Below are positions 23,750-36,174 of a DNA stretch of 64,000 nucleotides, piece by piece. This stretch comes from Vandiemenella viatica (Eukaryota; Arthropoda; Insecta; Orthoptera; Morabidae). Position 1 is the stretch's first letter, and each line of letters begins with the position of its first letter. The notes beneath the pieces were generated by a model. The model saw only the letters and a list, made by a program, of their open reading frames with translations. It did no database searches and was not told the origin of the DNA. The position numbers and the translations under genes are program-made. Where the stretch lies: positions 280,737,930-280,801,929 of the forward strand of contig JARYHS010008074.1 of NCBI GenBank assembly GCA_031002005.1, read 5' to 3'.

Positions 23750-25100
23750 TTATTATTTATTTATTTATCAATCTTGTTCCATGGATCCCTGCTGAGGAAG
23801 TACCTCTGGGATGTGAAACATGTCATTGTTGATACATATACACATAATATGAGTCATATCATAGTAAATATATATATATATATATACATATTTTACAAAT
23901 ACAAGAAATAATAATAAACATACATTTTTGCAACTGAGTTTTGCAAACGTCATAATGAGTACAATTAATTATTTTCTTCAAATTCTTGAATGGAGTAGAA
24001 GGAGTTGCCAATAAGATAATCTCTAAGTTTTTGTTTGAATACATCTTTATTATCTGAAAGCTGTTTTATACGATTAGGTAGTTTATTAAACAGATGTATC
24101 CCAGAATAATTAACTCCTCTTTGTACTAATGACAGAGATGTTTGTGTTTTATGCAAGTTATTTTTGTTTCTTGTATTGAAACTGTGTACCTGTGAATTAG
24201 GTGTAAACAGGTTAAAATTTTCTATGACAAAGCTCATGAGAGAATATATATACTGAGAATACATTGTAAGAATATTGAGTTTCTTAAAGAGTTGTCTGCA
24301 AGAAGTTCTTGGTTTTACCCTACACAGAAACCTAATAGCTCTTTTCTGTGCTATGAAAACTTTTTTTACTTTGTGAAGAGTTTCCCCAAAAAATTATGCC
24401 ATATGACATTACTGAATGAAAATATGAGGAGTACACCTGTTTCATTAATTCTAGATCTGCTGTTAGAGAAAGTGTTCGTATTGCGAAGGTGGCACTACTT
24501 AACTTTGCCAGTAGTGTAGTGATATGATCATGCCAACAGAGTTTCTGATCTATTTTAATACCAAGAAATTTTATACTCTCTGTTTCTAAGATTGTGTTGT
24601 TTTTATAGTTTATACATATATCTGGCTGTGCATAGTTTTTTGTTTTAAACCTAATATAATGTGTTTTTTCAAAATTTAATTTTAATGAATTTGCCTTAAA
24701 CCAATTTGCTACTACTCTAAGTACTTCATTTACATTAAATTCTATAGTACTGTTTGGTGTTTTACGCACAGTCAGGTTAGTGTCATCTGCAAATAAAACA
24801 CTCTTAACTTTGTCGGATAAATTTCCAGGAAGGTCATTGATGTATAACAGAAAGAGGAGGGGACCTAAGACAGAGCCTTGTGGAATTCCATGTTTTATTT
24901 TCTCCCAGTCTGATGAAGCATCTTTACTTATTTTAGAATCAAAAATTGAAACTTTTTGCATTCGGCTTTCAATGTATGATTTAAACCATTTACCTGCGGT
25001 CCCAAAAATACCATAGTATTCCATTTTTTTCAAAAGTAATTCATGATTTACACAGTCAAATGCTTTTGCAAGATCACGAAATATTCCTACAGGATTCATT
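23750..25100 (-). mobile_element. 5'-truncated LINE with well-preserved reverse transcriptase C-terminal half
   Basis: This is the longest meaningful coding relic here. Minus-strand frame 25099-24332 (255 codons) shows RT motifs in order: AKAFDCVNHELLLKKMEY at the start, GIPQGSVLGPLLFLLYINDL from about residue 71, LFADDTNLTV at about residues 102-111 with both catalytic Asp present, and KFLGIKIDQKLCWHDHI in the thumb region. A frameshift near 24300-24340 ends it. The last 99 codons continue in frame 24264-23965 (GVNYSGIHLFNKLPNRIKQL and a normal stop). A 3' UTR of about 200 bases with a TA microsatellite follows, and the element ends in GATAAATAAATAAATAA near 23752-23769. The N-terminal RT part and endonuclease are missing. 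The motifs fit the jockey/CR1 group. No target duplication was found. Confidence 0.9.
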
Positions 25101-27763
25101 TGCGGATGATACTAAATTGTAATATCTACAATGGGTTATGTATTGTGTAAACAATATCAACTAGCGCCTTTAGTATAAGATCTTATTCATTCTGTTTCTA
25201 ATGGTGTTTTTAGATCCAATTTGTTACTTAACGCATTCCTACCTCAAATCTCGTATTAGCGGTAAACTTTCAGGATTCATGCAGTCGTTCAGTTAGGACA
25301 CATTAGCGAGATGCCTTCACCAGGAAGAAAGCTCGGAGAATAAGCAGAAACAGTTCAAAGTAACGACAGGTTTGAATTGCCCCGTAAAAAAATTTCTGTC
25401 TTGATTTGGCCTATTACACATCCACAAAAACCACATTACGACACTAGATCCCCCGCAGGCATAACAAACGTGGGTAAAACATACATTTCACCGCTATCAA
25501 GGATTTTTGCATTAAAAGATTCTATACTAATCCGCTGGATTATAGAAACGTGTTACATTACCGCATGCTTAGTTGACCCTGGTGTCGCGAATGACAGCAT
25601 TCAAATCTTCCCAATCCATATGCAGTTATATGAAGAACGTGAACTTAGTCATTCGCCGTTCATCAGGATAATTAATGAAAGTCGTCATCGCTTGCTGGAA
25701 ATTCGAGAAACTGGTGCTAAGTATGGATCCCGACAGAGTCTGTTCCCTACTTGCAGCATAGTGCTATGGTGATACCAGCACTACTGGCACTGTTGGGTCG
25801 AACCAACACGTCTGATATCCAGAGATCCACGCTGTGAACCCTGCTGGACTGAGTCAGTTACTTTTCCTTCAGGCCTAATACGTTATTTACGAGAATCCAA
25901 AGTCGGCATACGAAGGACAGTGAAAATAACGCCTTCCTGTACACCCGTATATACGTGCAAGCATTTCAAAATAGGCATCCCATCACTGCAAAAACTGAAC
26001 ATTTGAATTGTTGGGGTATCCTATGATGTCAAACCAATCAATCAAGTGTAGACCAATTCAGTCAATTCTATCTCGGTGAAAATGATTTTTCTTCTTAATC
26101 TCAGAATGTATATTGACTAATGTCTGACTTCACTTGATGTACAAACGTTATGGATGTACATTTAGGGATAATCTCACGACAATTTCAGGAACGTATCTGA
26201 GGATGATACTGGAATTAGGTTTTACTGCAAAACATTATCACCTCTCTACTAAATACTTGTGCTTATCCTGGTTGTACCTTTCCAGTACGCAACTTTTTTT
26301 TTTTATTTTACCTTAGGTCTTGAATAGATCGTACAGTCAGCTTGGTAGAGTTAATAATAAGAGCGATACAAAATATATTACAGATATATCGACGCATTAA
26401 ATATCTATGTCAGCGTCCTGAATAAAGTCCTTAATGATACAGTAGATTCTTGTTGTTATTTAGAGCGAGTAGAACTATAACACTGGTTGGATAGTACGGA
26501 ACTTCTCTAACTGAATCAATTTTTGCCGCTTTTAGGTTTTGACTAGGGCGTAATGTACCATAAGAAAGTATAAGAACGGAGACTTTTTCGCCGTATGATT
26601 GCAATGAAATCTTCAAAGGTGTACTGCGGCCGGATTGCATTGTAAAAACACGATATATCGGCTACTAGCCCCGCCTTCTTCACACCTAGTAATTCAAATA
26701 TCATATTTTTACAGCGCAATTTGGTGATCGAACCGTGAAGATTTCATTTCATAAGGATGTAGCTTACACATGTATTTCAAATTAGTCATTACAGCGTATA
26801 AAAATTATACTTGATGTGGATTTAAATTGATTCAAAACAACTTTGCCCTGGAACACAATTGAAATTAACAGCGAAGATGGCGTTGGCAATGCCTTCTTGT
26901 GACTTCTAACGTAATTTCTCTAATAGAAAAATTATTTTATTAGACATGTTTTTCCAGTATTTTGTAACATATTATCCTAATGTTTAAGTTGCATTCATTG
27001 TATAACACTTCAAAAGAACTCTAAACAAGCCCATTCCCTCCTAGAATAATCCATTCGGGAAGCCACGAGACTATTTCACAGACCCGTTAGTTAATGTTGG
27101 AAGTCCCAGGCGTGCCTGAAACACTACGATCAACAGTTAAATCCTACTGCGTACAACTGAGACATGTTCTTAAACAGGTTTAAAAACAACCTACTGTTTA
27201 TCCTGCTTCACATAAATCAGTTACATATAATCCAAGCATCAGACGGCTTTGAAAACTAGCTGTTGCTAACTGATTATTATTCTGTTCTTTACACTAGTTT
27301 TTCTCGTGAACTTGCGTTAAGAAATAGTTCTCAAAAAGCAATTTTTATAACATGAGCGTTAAAGCGAAAACTGAGAGTTTACGACGGAAGAAGACGATGA
27401 AAGATCATATTTCCAAAAAATTAAAATCAGGAGTATATTTCTAGTCTAGTTGTAACAGAATTGTAGAATTTGAGAAAGTTCAGGGACAGACATTTGACAA
27501 CTGACCTGATAGATACATATGAGAACTAACTGAACATGCGATGTAACTTATGGTGTAAATATTATTCCAGAGTTTAGCATATAACATGGGTCAATCGAAT
27601 TGCAATACAGCACAAGCAGAGGCAGCAAGTGAAATGGCGTAAAAATAATTCTTAATGGTCTCTTATACATCTGTTTCGAATTTCAGTTTTCGGTTTACCA
27701 TGGTTTCCCGAATTCAATCGAAACAGAAGTCGCGGCTATTATTTGCTTTGTGGAACGCTGAGT
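25101..27763. other. No supported feature
   Basis: A 131-codon plus-strand frame at 25377-25772 starts at TTG and resembles nothing I recognise. A minus-strand 69-codon frame at 26431-26640 is equally featureless. The rest is AT-rich sequence. Confidence 0.45.
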
Positions 27764-27931
27764 TGGGGGCATGGCTTTTTAAGCGCTGAATGTGTTACTG
27801 TCGTGTCCGTCCTGTAAAGTCCGTACTTAGAAGCTACAATCCACTGGGAAACTTATTCACTGGAAGAGTTATGACAATCACATTAAGCTGGCTGTATGGT
27901 TTCAGGAGCCAAATGTGATTTTTTTTTTTTA
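27764..27931 (+). repeat. SINE, family I (5'-truncated)
   Basis: It shares with the copy at 15953-16166 the order GGGCATGG-x-TTTAAG, TGTCCGTCCTGT, then CACATTAAGCTGGCTGTATGG and GCCAAATG before an A/T-rich end. The tRNA-like head is missing. Confidence 0.8.
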
Positions 27932-28328
27932 AATGTGTTGCCCAACTCTTGTGGATAACAAGGTTCGGAAGTAATTGTTATGTTATTTGTCAGAGAAGCT
28001 CCAAATAATGCCTGCAGCCTGCCTCGTCCGAAGGATATATTTGGATGACAAACGGCATAGAGTGCGCTTGTAACCTGATCGATACATAACGTAAGGAGCT
28101 TTAGTGCGGCAAGAGTATTTTTACTTTCTCGGTTAGGTGGTTAGTAAACTTTCCAGCATCAATCCCATTACAAATATGAATTATTGTTGAAAGGATACTT
28201 TCATAGATTGTTATGTCGCCGTAAAAAGCGTGAACCTAACTCCATCACTGTTTTGTCACATGCGACATGTTACCACTTACCAGTATCCGTGTTTGTTAAG
28301 TTTTAGATTTTATGGCCTGTTTGCAGCC

Positions 28329-28479
28329 AGTGTTTTAGTACTTTATTTTGCTGTCTGTATAGCCGACTTCTATACAGTCGGGCAAAGCAGACGGTAATGT
28401 TGGCACTGTTTTAGGATTTTACTTTATTTTTCCGTCTGCATAGCCAAATTCTTTACAGTAGGCCATGCAGGCGGTAACT
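28329..28479. repeat. 75-bp tandem duplication with internal hairpins
   Basis: Two units begin at 28329 and 28404. Each runs TGTTTTAG...TTTACTTTATTTT...GTCTG-x-ATAGCC...ACAGT-x-GG-x-CA-x-GCAG-x-CGGTAA. The first contains a perfect-stem motif GCCGACTTCTATACAGTCGG. The block leads directly into a family II SINE tail. Confidence 0.75.
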
Positions 28480-28499
28480 TAGTTTGCAATTTAGCCACA

Positions 28500-28580
28500 A
28501 TGTCAGACTGGATTTTAGTCACGGTTCTAATGACCTAGATGTCAACGCACCCTAAAGCGCCAACAACAACAACAACCAGT
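28500..28580 (+). repeat. SINE tail, family II-like
   Basis: TCTAATGACCTAGATGTCAA, then CCTAAAGCGCCAACAACAAC, corresponds to the family II tail followed by a CAA microsatellite. The 75-bp duplication just before it may be the body of a composite variant. Confidence 0.5.
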
Positions 28581-28789
28581 AGCCGTCACTAACACGAATG
28601 ATGTTCGCTAGGTTGTGCTAAGGCTCGCTAGCAATTTAATGGGAAACAACCTTTCAACCTGGCTACAAACATTAACATTTGTATTGAAAAGGTGGAGAAC
28701 TACATAGGAAAGTAACAATCTAAATGACTTGCTTAATGTTATTTTGTGGATAAATTTAAATGTGAGCGCCCATTGTATTTGAAATGCTT

Positions 28790-29020
28790 TGATGAGAACG
28801 CAGACTGTGTGGAGTCTGGCTGGGGGCTCGCACCTCTAAATATTTGCAGACGCCTGGAGCCGCGCAGCAGATAATCAGCGCCGCTGTTCCTCCGCGCCTT
28901 GAAGTAGCCCGCTTCCGCTCCACCGTTTACGTTGCACACTTGCTGCGGCCGCTCAAAGACTCTGCGACTTCATTACAGAGTTCTCTGCCGAGACTTCACA
29001 TACCGCCTCGCCCAAAAACA
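28790..29020. other. GC-rich islet, unexplained
   Basis: About 230 bases of higher G+C with CpGs (for example CGCAGCAGATAATCAGCGCC and TTGCTGCGGCCGC, a NotI-like site). There is no clear ORF: short open frames on both strands lack recognisable content. It contains AGATAATC, a GATA-like site. It could be a regulatory element or an untranslated exon. Confidence 0.3.
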
Positions 29021-29224
29021 ACATAACCAACAATTTCAAAGTCAGTTACTGTGCAGTCCTTTGTAGCCGAATTCCATATCTTGGAATAACACTAATGGGG
29101 CCTAGCTAACTTTCGGGTACTCATTTAGCGACCGAATACAGAAGGTAGTTAACCTAACAGCAAGCTCGTACATTTAGTACCAATCTCTGGTGGATTCCCA
29201 GTAACGTTCGGAACTGGCATTGAA

Positions 29225-29400
29225 GAGGGCTCAGGTTCAATGCTTAATGCAGACATTTAGATATCGAATACACTCGAGGTGAATGTTGGGATAGTTCCTT
29301 CACAAAGGCTATGGACACTTTTCTTTTTTGTTTATTACTACTAGCCTCTCCGGCTTCTAATGACCTCAGGGTTACTTGAAGTCCTAACAACAACAAAAAA
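29225..29400 (+). repeat. SINE, family II (diverged, 5'-truncated or degraded head)
   Basis: ACTCGAGGTGAATGTTGGGA then TTCCTTCACAAAGGCTATGG and TTCTAATGACCTCAGGGTTA correspond to the family II body and tail. A CAACAACAAAAAA end follows. Confidence 0.65.
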
Positions 29401-29696
29401 ACTATAATTCGCAAAGTGAGGTGTTTAAATCCATGGAATTTGATACCCAGCGGCGGAGACTGCTTCATATAACAGTCCCCATAGAGGGCACAACTTATGG
29501 TAGATACAATCATGGAGGAAGGAATAATATGGAGACGACGCAAGAGACCTTTACCACGCATGGGAGTGAAGCAGGCCGGCGGAGGAGTGGGGGGGCATGG
29601 CCGGAGTGGTGGGGGCTTGACCGCTTCCCAACAAACACGGGGAATATGTGCAAACACCTCAAGGGGACTCTAGATAAACGTGACGCCGCAATCTGG

Positions 29697-30120
29697 TGAT
29701 GGATTATTATGTAACTCGATGAGACAAATAAAAAATGAAGAATAAATTTTTTTGATATCCTGCTTAGTTTTCGAGATATTCTGTCTCAAATGTGAAATGG
29801 TTTTGGTTGAAATTCAGAAGAAAAAATTATTCAAAGTCAGATTTTATGATGAATTTTTATTTAAAAAGACGAGACAAATAAAAAATAAACAGTAAAATTT
29901 TTCGATATTTCACCTAGTTCTCGAGATATACTGTCTCAAAAGTGAGGTGTCTTGAGTTGAAATGCAGAAGAAAAATTTCGCAAAAGTCAAATTTAATGAT
30001 GGATTCTTATGTAACACGACGAAAAAACTCGATAATAAGGAATAAATGTTTTCGATATCTTGCTTAGTTTGGGGGATATACAACATCCAAATTGAGGGGT
30101 TTAGGTTTGGATGCAGGCTG
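29697..30120. repeat. 150-bp tandem repeat, nearly three copies
   Basis: Units start at 29697, 29847 and 29997, exactly 150 bases apart, each with TGATG-x-ATT-x-TTAT. Shared blocks within units are a GAGACAAATAAAAAAT-like stretch, TTTCGATAT-x-x-x-x-CTTAGTTT, GAGATAT-x-CTGTCTCAAA and TTGAAAT-x-CAGAAGAAAAA. The third copy ends at about 30118. Units differ by many substitutions, so the array is old or only loosely homogenised. Confidence 0.88.
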
Positions 30121-30419
30121 GACCAAAAATTAATTCTGTCAAAGCCACAATGATTACATGGTTGACATGCAGAATGGATATTTCAGTTTTATTACTACCA
30201 CTTGTGGTTAGTCTGAAATGTGTCCTAGACCAGAAAAAAAGTAAGAGGACCCACTCTAGGGATGAGCAACCCAGACATTTTGTAGGCTGGTACCAGAAAT
30301 AAAATGTTTATTCAGTCACCTTAATGAACATTCTCTTGATCAAGATGTGTTGTCTAATTTCACAGCCCTACTTATTAGGACAATTGTAAAAAAGTTATCT
30401 CTCAGTTAGATTTAGATAC

Positions 30420-30436
30420 GGGGGGGGGGGGGGGGG
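30420..30436. repeat. 17-nt poly-G run
   Basis: An uninterrupted G homopolymer. Its length may be affected by sequencing. Confidence 0.9.
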
Positions 30437-31361
30437 AGAATGTTGTACAAAAAAAAGAGACTAAATTAGAAATACATTCCCCAAATTGATTTTGTTCAAA
30501 GGCCAATAACTTCTTTATTTATGAAGCCCATTTTAATTTCTGCATGAACCTGTTTCGACATAAATAGATGAGAAAGATTTCAAAATCGGTAAAAATAGGT
30601 ATAGACGTATTTACAAACAGAAACAAGTCTTATATGAAGCTTTAAAAATAACCTAAGTCAATGGCCTGAAATAGCTATTTAAAAATTAATTAAACTCACA
30701 GCTTCTCACATAACAGTTAATTTCATCATCCATTGTCAATATAATCAGCAACGTGACGAAAGAAATCGTAATAGTAAATTCACTGAATCGCGAAGTAAAA
30801 CACGCCCCTTTAAATCTCATTTTAAACACTCGTTAAAAAATAATGCTAGTCTATTATGTGCAAAATAGCAAGTTTGCTGATTTTCTACACTATACCAAGA
30901 AAAATTTGAGAACAAAGTCATCCCATTGAGAGCTATGACTAAATATTTATAGACGTGCTGCAAATTTTGCGGTGTCTACCGCTCACTTCAACAACGATAA
31001 TTAGAATTCAACTTACTTATGAAATGATATTCCAGGTTCTTTCCTGTCTGGCCTATTTGTGCAACCGTACGCAACACAAGCTGGCATTTTTAAACACTTA
31101 TACACAATACTAAATGAAATAATCACTGCATCTACCACAATGTGAACACCTTAATTGTTGGGAAGCGCCATATGGTCGCTGCCGGTGCTGCCACCATGCG
31201 GGAGAGTTTAGTGCTTGCTTCACCGATTTAACGTCACTTCTCCTCCATATAATTCCTTCCTCCATGGATACAATATGATTATCTCGTAGTGGAAGTGTCC
31301 ACACTCCTCGATTTCATAGTTTCTTTGGTATTACTGATTTTTTTCATTTTAATTTTTTTCG
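30437..31361. other. No supported feature
   Basis: AT-rich sequence without recognisable genes or repeats. Confidence 0.5.
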
Positions 31362-31570
31362 CCTTGTTGACGTCGAGATTATAAGAGGCGGGAAAGGATT
31401 GGAGGGAAGGAATCGGAGAAGGAATACAGCCTTATGAGCAACCATCCCGGCATTCGCATGGAATTATTTGGGGAAACCATGGAAACCCAAATCTAGATGG
31501 CCGGACGGGGATTCCAACACACTCTTCCGAAATGCGAGGCCAGTGCGTTACCGCTCACACGCTCGGTAGT
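31362..31570 (-). repeat. SINE, family II (near full length, minus strand)
   Basis: GCCTTGTTGACGTCGAGATT (tail complement), CATCCCGGCATTCGCATGGA, GGGGAAACCATGGAAACCCA and a B-box complement region GGGGATTCCAACAC lead to the A-box side GTGCGTTACCGCTCAC. All family blocks are present in reverse order. Confidence 0.85.
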
Positions 31571-32107
31571 ACTACTGTTCTAAATTAAAGGTGATGTGAA
31601 GGTGTTCTAGTTTTACGCACAATTCCCGAATTTATTTGTTTTGTTTAAAAGTAATAATTTTAAAACAAAATAAAAAAAACTCTTCGAATACCTATCATAT
31701 TACGCTCCTATAGCTAATCTGGTCGGTGTATGTGGATTGAACATACGTTTGTTAGAAAGAAAGTAACTAAAGAAGGATAATCCTAAATATTTCTGCAAAA
31801 ACACCGGTGTGTAACCACGACAATTTTGTTCAGTAACAGAATCAATGTTACGGAAACGTTAATAGAGAGAACACATTGATTCTGTTAATAATTTAAATAA
31901 TTACGTTAGCTAAGGAAGAAACCGCGCAATGGGTCTTATTGAACCCAGCCCACAATTCCATAAATTTCTCACTGTGAATTGATAATTAAATTAAAATAGA
32001 ACCATTTTGGTGGCAAGTCGATGATGAATACGAAAGACAAAATAAGATTTGCTCAAACTCACAGGCAATCATTATAATTACATGTCAGTTGAAATATCTG
32101 TTTTGTT

Positions 32108-32280
32108 TGCTTTCCCGAAATTACTCTAGGTGAATATTAGGATGGTTCCCGTAAAAGACTGGACTTCTTCCCGTTACTCTTCCTAATCCTATTCCTTTAA
32201 GGCCCTGAGGCACTATTGATGCCTATAGTAGTGATGCCGTGAGCTAGCCTGCAGCTCCACGAACCACCATTAAAAAAAAA
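32108..32280 (+). repeat. SINE, family II-like (diverged)
   Basis: TTTCCCGAAATTACTCTAGG, GTGAATATTAGGATGGTTCC and TTCTTCCCGTTACTCTTCC follow the family II body. The expected tail is replaced by other sequence ending in a 12-nt A run. Confidence 0.5.
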
Positions 32281-34169
32281 AAGTATTACTAATGGAAAAC
32301 TAAAACACAAACATTTACTCTTGCTCATATCTGTATCGCTTATTTCATCACTGAACAAAGGACTACTTAAATGTACTGTCTTGTTAAAGCGATTTTTTAA
32401 ATAAAATTTTGAGGACTTGTTCAGCGAACAAATCGGTATGTAATTACTCAAGTTAAAAATACCTAAACGAACACACCAAATTGACCACAATGCTAAACAA
32501 AATAATATTGAGAACATACAACATCAATACTTGCAAAGATATGTAATAGACAGAAGGATGTGATGTAGCTACTTCTATCAAACATACAGTCAGTGAAAAA
32601 TGTATAAAATGATATCAGCAGAAAACAACTGAAGTACTCGAACTGATTTACACTGATATTCAACAAATCAGTCGAATTGCTCCATATTGCTATGTTTGAC
32701 TCATGTCAAACTGCCAAGAATACTACTGTATTCATATCAATATTTATAAATTCAATTGAGTACAATGATATAAATTAATAATAAAACTATTCATCTAATT
32801 TCTCATTTAATCTTACTTATGTCCGTAATATAAAAAAATAATTCTTAGTTGTTCGAAGGTAGTGAAATTCAACAGAGATATTACAAACTATTGTAGGAGT
32901 ATTGAATCTGTAAACTAAACAAAGAGGTTGTGCTATCTCATGATGAAAGTAAGTGCTTAAGTGGATATGATTATTAAAATACCATCAAAACTGAATCAAA
33001 TAACAGTAGGCTTCCACTCATATCAGTTTTAAAATAATTAATAAATCTTTACTTCCACGAGGCTCTCAATTTGAATCACGATATCACATAACGATTCCGA
33101 TTGTTTCAGTAATCATGAAATTTATCTTATCGGTTGTTGAGTTTACACAACACAAATGACTGGCTGATTGAAGATAAACCATGCATAATGAAATGACAGT
33201 TCAATCAAATGATAGTCAGTTAAGACTCGTTTATCGTTGCTTTATGTGCTTCCAGTCCCTGCTTACAACTTCAAACGTGGACAAAAAAATTTTTTTTTGA
33301 AAAATTATTAAATTTCGCGATAAACAAACAAGGTTATAAATAAAACAGTTACTTCGCCGAAAGGAAAAAAACTCAATACAAAACATGTAAGTAAATTATA
33401 AACAGTACAAGCTTGTTTACTAACTAGAGTTACTAGCATTACATTCTGTAGCGATTGGCAATGGGATTGGATATATCATTAATCTAATTTTAGCATCAGG
33501 ACTAAATGAAAGAATAAATATGATTTGTTATTGATTTAAATTAAACCAGCATAAAACTCAACGGTATACTTACAAATAGTTTTGAGACATTATTATTTTT
33601 TCAAATCTTTTTTTTTTTTTTTACAATAAGTGGTTTTGCGTAAGTTATGTCCCTGCTTTTGGGTAAGTTACGTCAACTGTTTTCCCTTTCATTTAATTTT
33701 ATTTTATGGGGTACGGTTCAAATCAAAGTCTCGTCTGGAAGTTTTACGGGTCTTAAAAACTGACATTCAACAGTGGCAAAGCTATGATTTGTTAATGTGA
33801 AGATGCTTCATAGTTCTGACTCCAAGTCAAACTGTAGGTCATCTACAGATAGTAGTATTGCCAGCTTAGGGTGGATGGTTACAATAGAGGCGCATTATCA
33901 CCTGATCTTTGACGCCATACGAAATTATTGAGTATATATTTAAAACATGTCAGCTGTTATAACGGGACGTCAGCTTACCACGAATTTTGTTGAATCTATA
34001 CAGTGTTTGTTGATTCCAAACAATGCTTTGTTAAGTTTTGACTCATTTTAGTATTTTTTAAGTCAATATTTTTATTTAATAGATTGTTGTGAAGGAAATT
34101 AATAATCTTGTACTGTACAATTGAAAATTCAAAAATTGTTAACGTTCTTCAGGTTTCGGCACCAAGAAT
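32281..34169. other. No supported feature
   Basis: AT-rich sequence. A 106-codon minus-strand frame (32197-32517) overlaps the SINE end and has no recognisable domain. Confidence 0.5.
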
Positions 34170-34870
34170 AATTTAATTATTATTGTTAATAAAAACTTTA
34201 ATCGCAAGGATCGCATGCTTCGGTGGTAATTTCCTTAGTCATCTAATTAATCCTTTCTCATTATTTTTTAATTATCTTATATACTTTGAGTGTTAAATTC
34301 CTTCCCCCTCATTCATTGTAGAATTTATGAATTTTAATTTTAAACTCCTTCATCGTTTTTAGTAAATTATTCATCACTTCACTTGGTAATTTGTTGCAAT
34401 ACCTGACACCCTTAACAACAAAAGAAAATTTTCCCGCTACCTTATGCATGAAATCGAGTGCCAGCGGTCATGGTCATCTTTTCCTAATTCTTCAACCAAT
34501 ATCCTTCAAAGCCCGTAACCAACATATGCCTTACACGCTCCCAGCACTGTCTTCACCCTCCTCCCGTCTTCCAATTACTCCCAATCCTGCTCCTTTATCA
34601 TATCAGTTACTAACTGGGTCCTGCGATAATTTATACAAACGAATCTAGCTGCTCGTCTTTGCACGCCCTCCAACTCCTGTGTTTGATAACCAAAATGTGG
34701 GCCCCACGCTAAACCATCAAATTCTACCAATGATCTGACCAAAGTTTTGTAAGCCAATTCCTTAACATCTGTGGTATATCCTCTCATCACACTCCTACAG
34801 TACATGTAGGATTTTGTAACCTTTGCCTACTACCTGCTCAATGTGCTCTGCCCAGTTGAGTTTATGGTCA
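34170..34870 (-). mobile_element. LINE fragment, recurrent family, minus strand
   Basis: On the minus strand a thumb/C-terminal RT segment is visible (frame 34805-34575: ELAYKTLVRSLVEFDGLAWG, HFGYQTQELEGVQRRAARFV, then CINYRRTQ). Decayed C-terminal sequence follows in other frames (LALDFMHKVAGKFSF, FKIKIHKF). The 3' end has GGAAATTACCACCGAAGCAT and an A-rich tail near 34170-34230. The same family occurs at 36175, 54560, 61140 and 63780, and the copy at 36175-36925 lies in opposite orientation. Confidence 0.8.
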
Positions 34871-36174
34871 AAAGTTTAGTGATTGGCTGGCGGGTTCCAC
34901 TGATTTTCGAGAGCGTTCTCTAAGCCGCGATCGCCAATGTCTTTACTGAGCGTCGCAATGTTAATGTAATTGGCTCATTTTCAGAATGTCAAAATCTAAC
35001 AGAATTCACGTAACCATACTGAGACACAATTTAGATAAAATTTTGCATTGCTTTGTCTTGTAATATCTTTTCGAATAATGTTTATTATATGTGAAATTTT
35101 CACTAGTTTTAATAAAAGTAGAGTTACTATTGATCGTTAGGTCATTATTCATATTGGCAAAACTTATTATTAACAGTTTCAAATCATTATTAGATGGTGG
35201 TAAGCTCGCACGGTGCCCTTAAAACCTGAAAAATTAGTGGGAATTAATAATCACACGGAGCTGTGGTATAATCATCTAGTTCACCTTACACAAAGAATTG
35301 TTTTATTTTTGTGTTTTGTTTACTGTACTTAATTCTGCAAACTTTGCATAACGAATATTATTTGGTTACTTAATTGTTTAATATGTTTTAAGAGTAACAC
35401 TAACAAAAACGTTTATCTACAAAAATGTTTCCGCTCTGTGTGCGTGATTTACGAGAAAATCAAAATCTCATTAAAAATTCAAAAGTTTAACTCAACAGAA
35501 AAACACATTATTCTTCAATAAATAATAACAACAGAGCAATTACCTATTTTAGAAATATAGTTCTAAAATATAAGATGGAACATTTTTTTTTTTTACTGTG
35601 AAGTGCGAGTGAAGTCACAAAAAAAAAACTGTTTCGTAGTATTAACAGCAAATCTGAAACATTGGTAGTACATTTGTTAAAAACTAAAAGAGAATCCATT
35701 CTATTTGGCGTGGCTAAAATGTAATTAAAAAGAGAGAGAGAGATCTGCTAAAGCAGGCAGGCACTTATCAAGTATAGCCCTTCCCCAGACTGTATCTAAA
35801 GTCAACATGATGGGATTAATACATCACATTGTGTTTATTACAGCTCTTCAAAAACAAGAAAACTTGTTCACAACTGACAGTAATTTTTAAAATCTTATAA
35901 TTATTTTGTTAGAAATTAATTAATAATGTCACAAGTCATGTGCGGACTGAAAAACAAATCGTAATAACAATCAAATTTCAACACTATTGGGAATATTCCG
36001 AACTTCTCCAAAAAAATAAAACAAATTCAATTATTTAAAATTAATACTGAATAGAGAATTTAAAATATGTTAATACATTCATTAGAAGTAATTTAGAGCG
36101 GTTTAACATTTGAATTAGCAGAAACTACAATAACATTGAGTGAAAAGGCAATAGAAGAAATGTGACGCCGAATT
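34871..36174. other. Spacer between inverted LINE copies, no supported feature
   Basis: AT-rich sequence with an AG microsatellite (about 35730-35742) and short A/T homopolymers. No gene seen. Confidence 0.5.

Noticed and set aside
23860..23885. A TA microsatellite as an origin or regulatory element
   Set aside because: It lies in the 3' UTR of the minus-strand LINE and is explained by it.
25377..25772. A 131-codon plus-strand frame
   Set aside because: TTG start, no recognisable domain, no neighbouring exon or repeat context.
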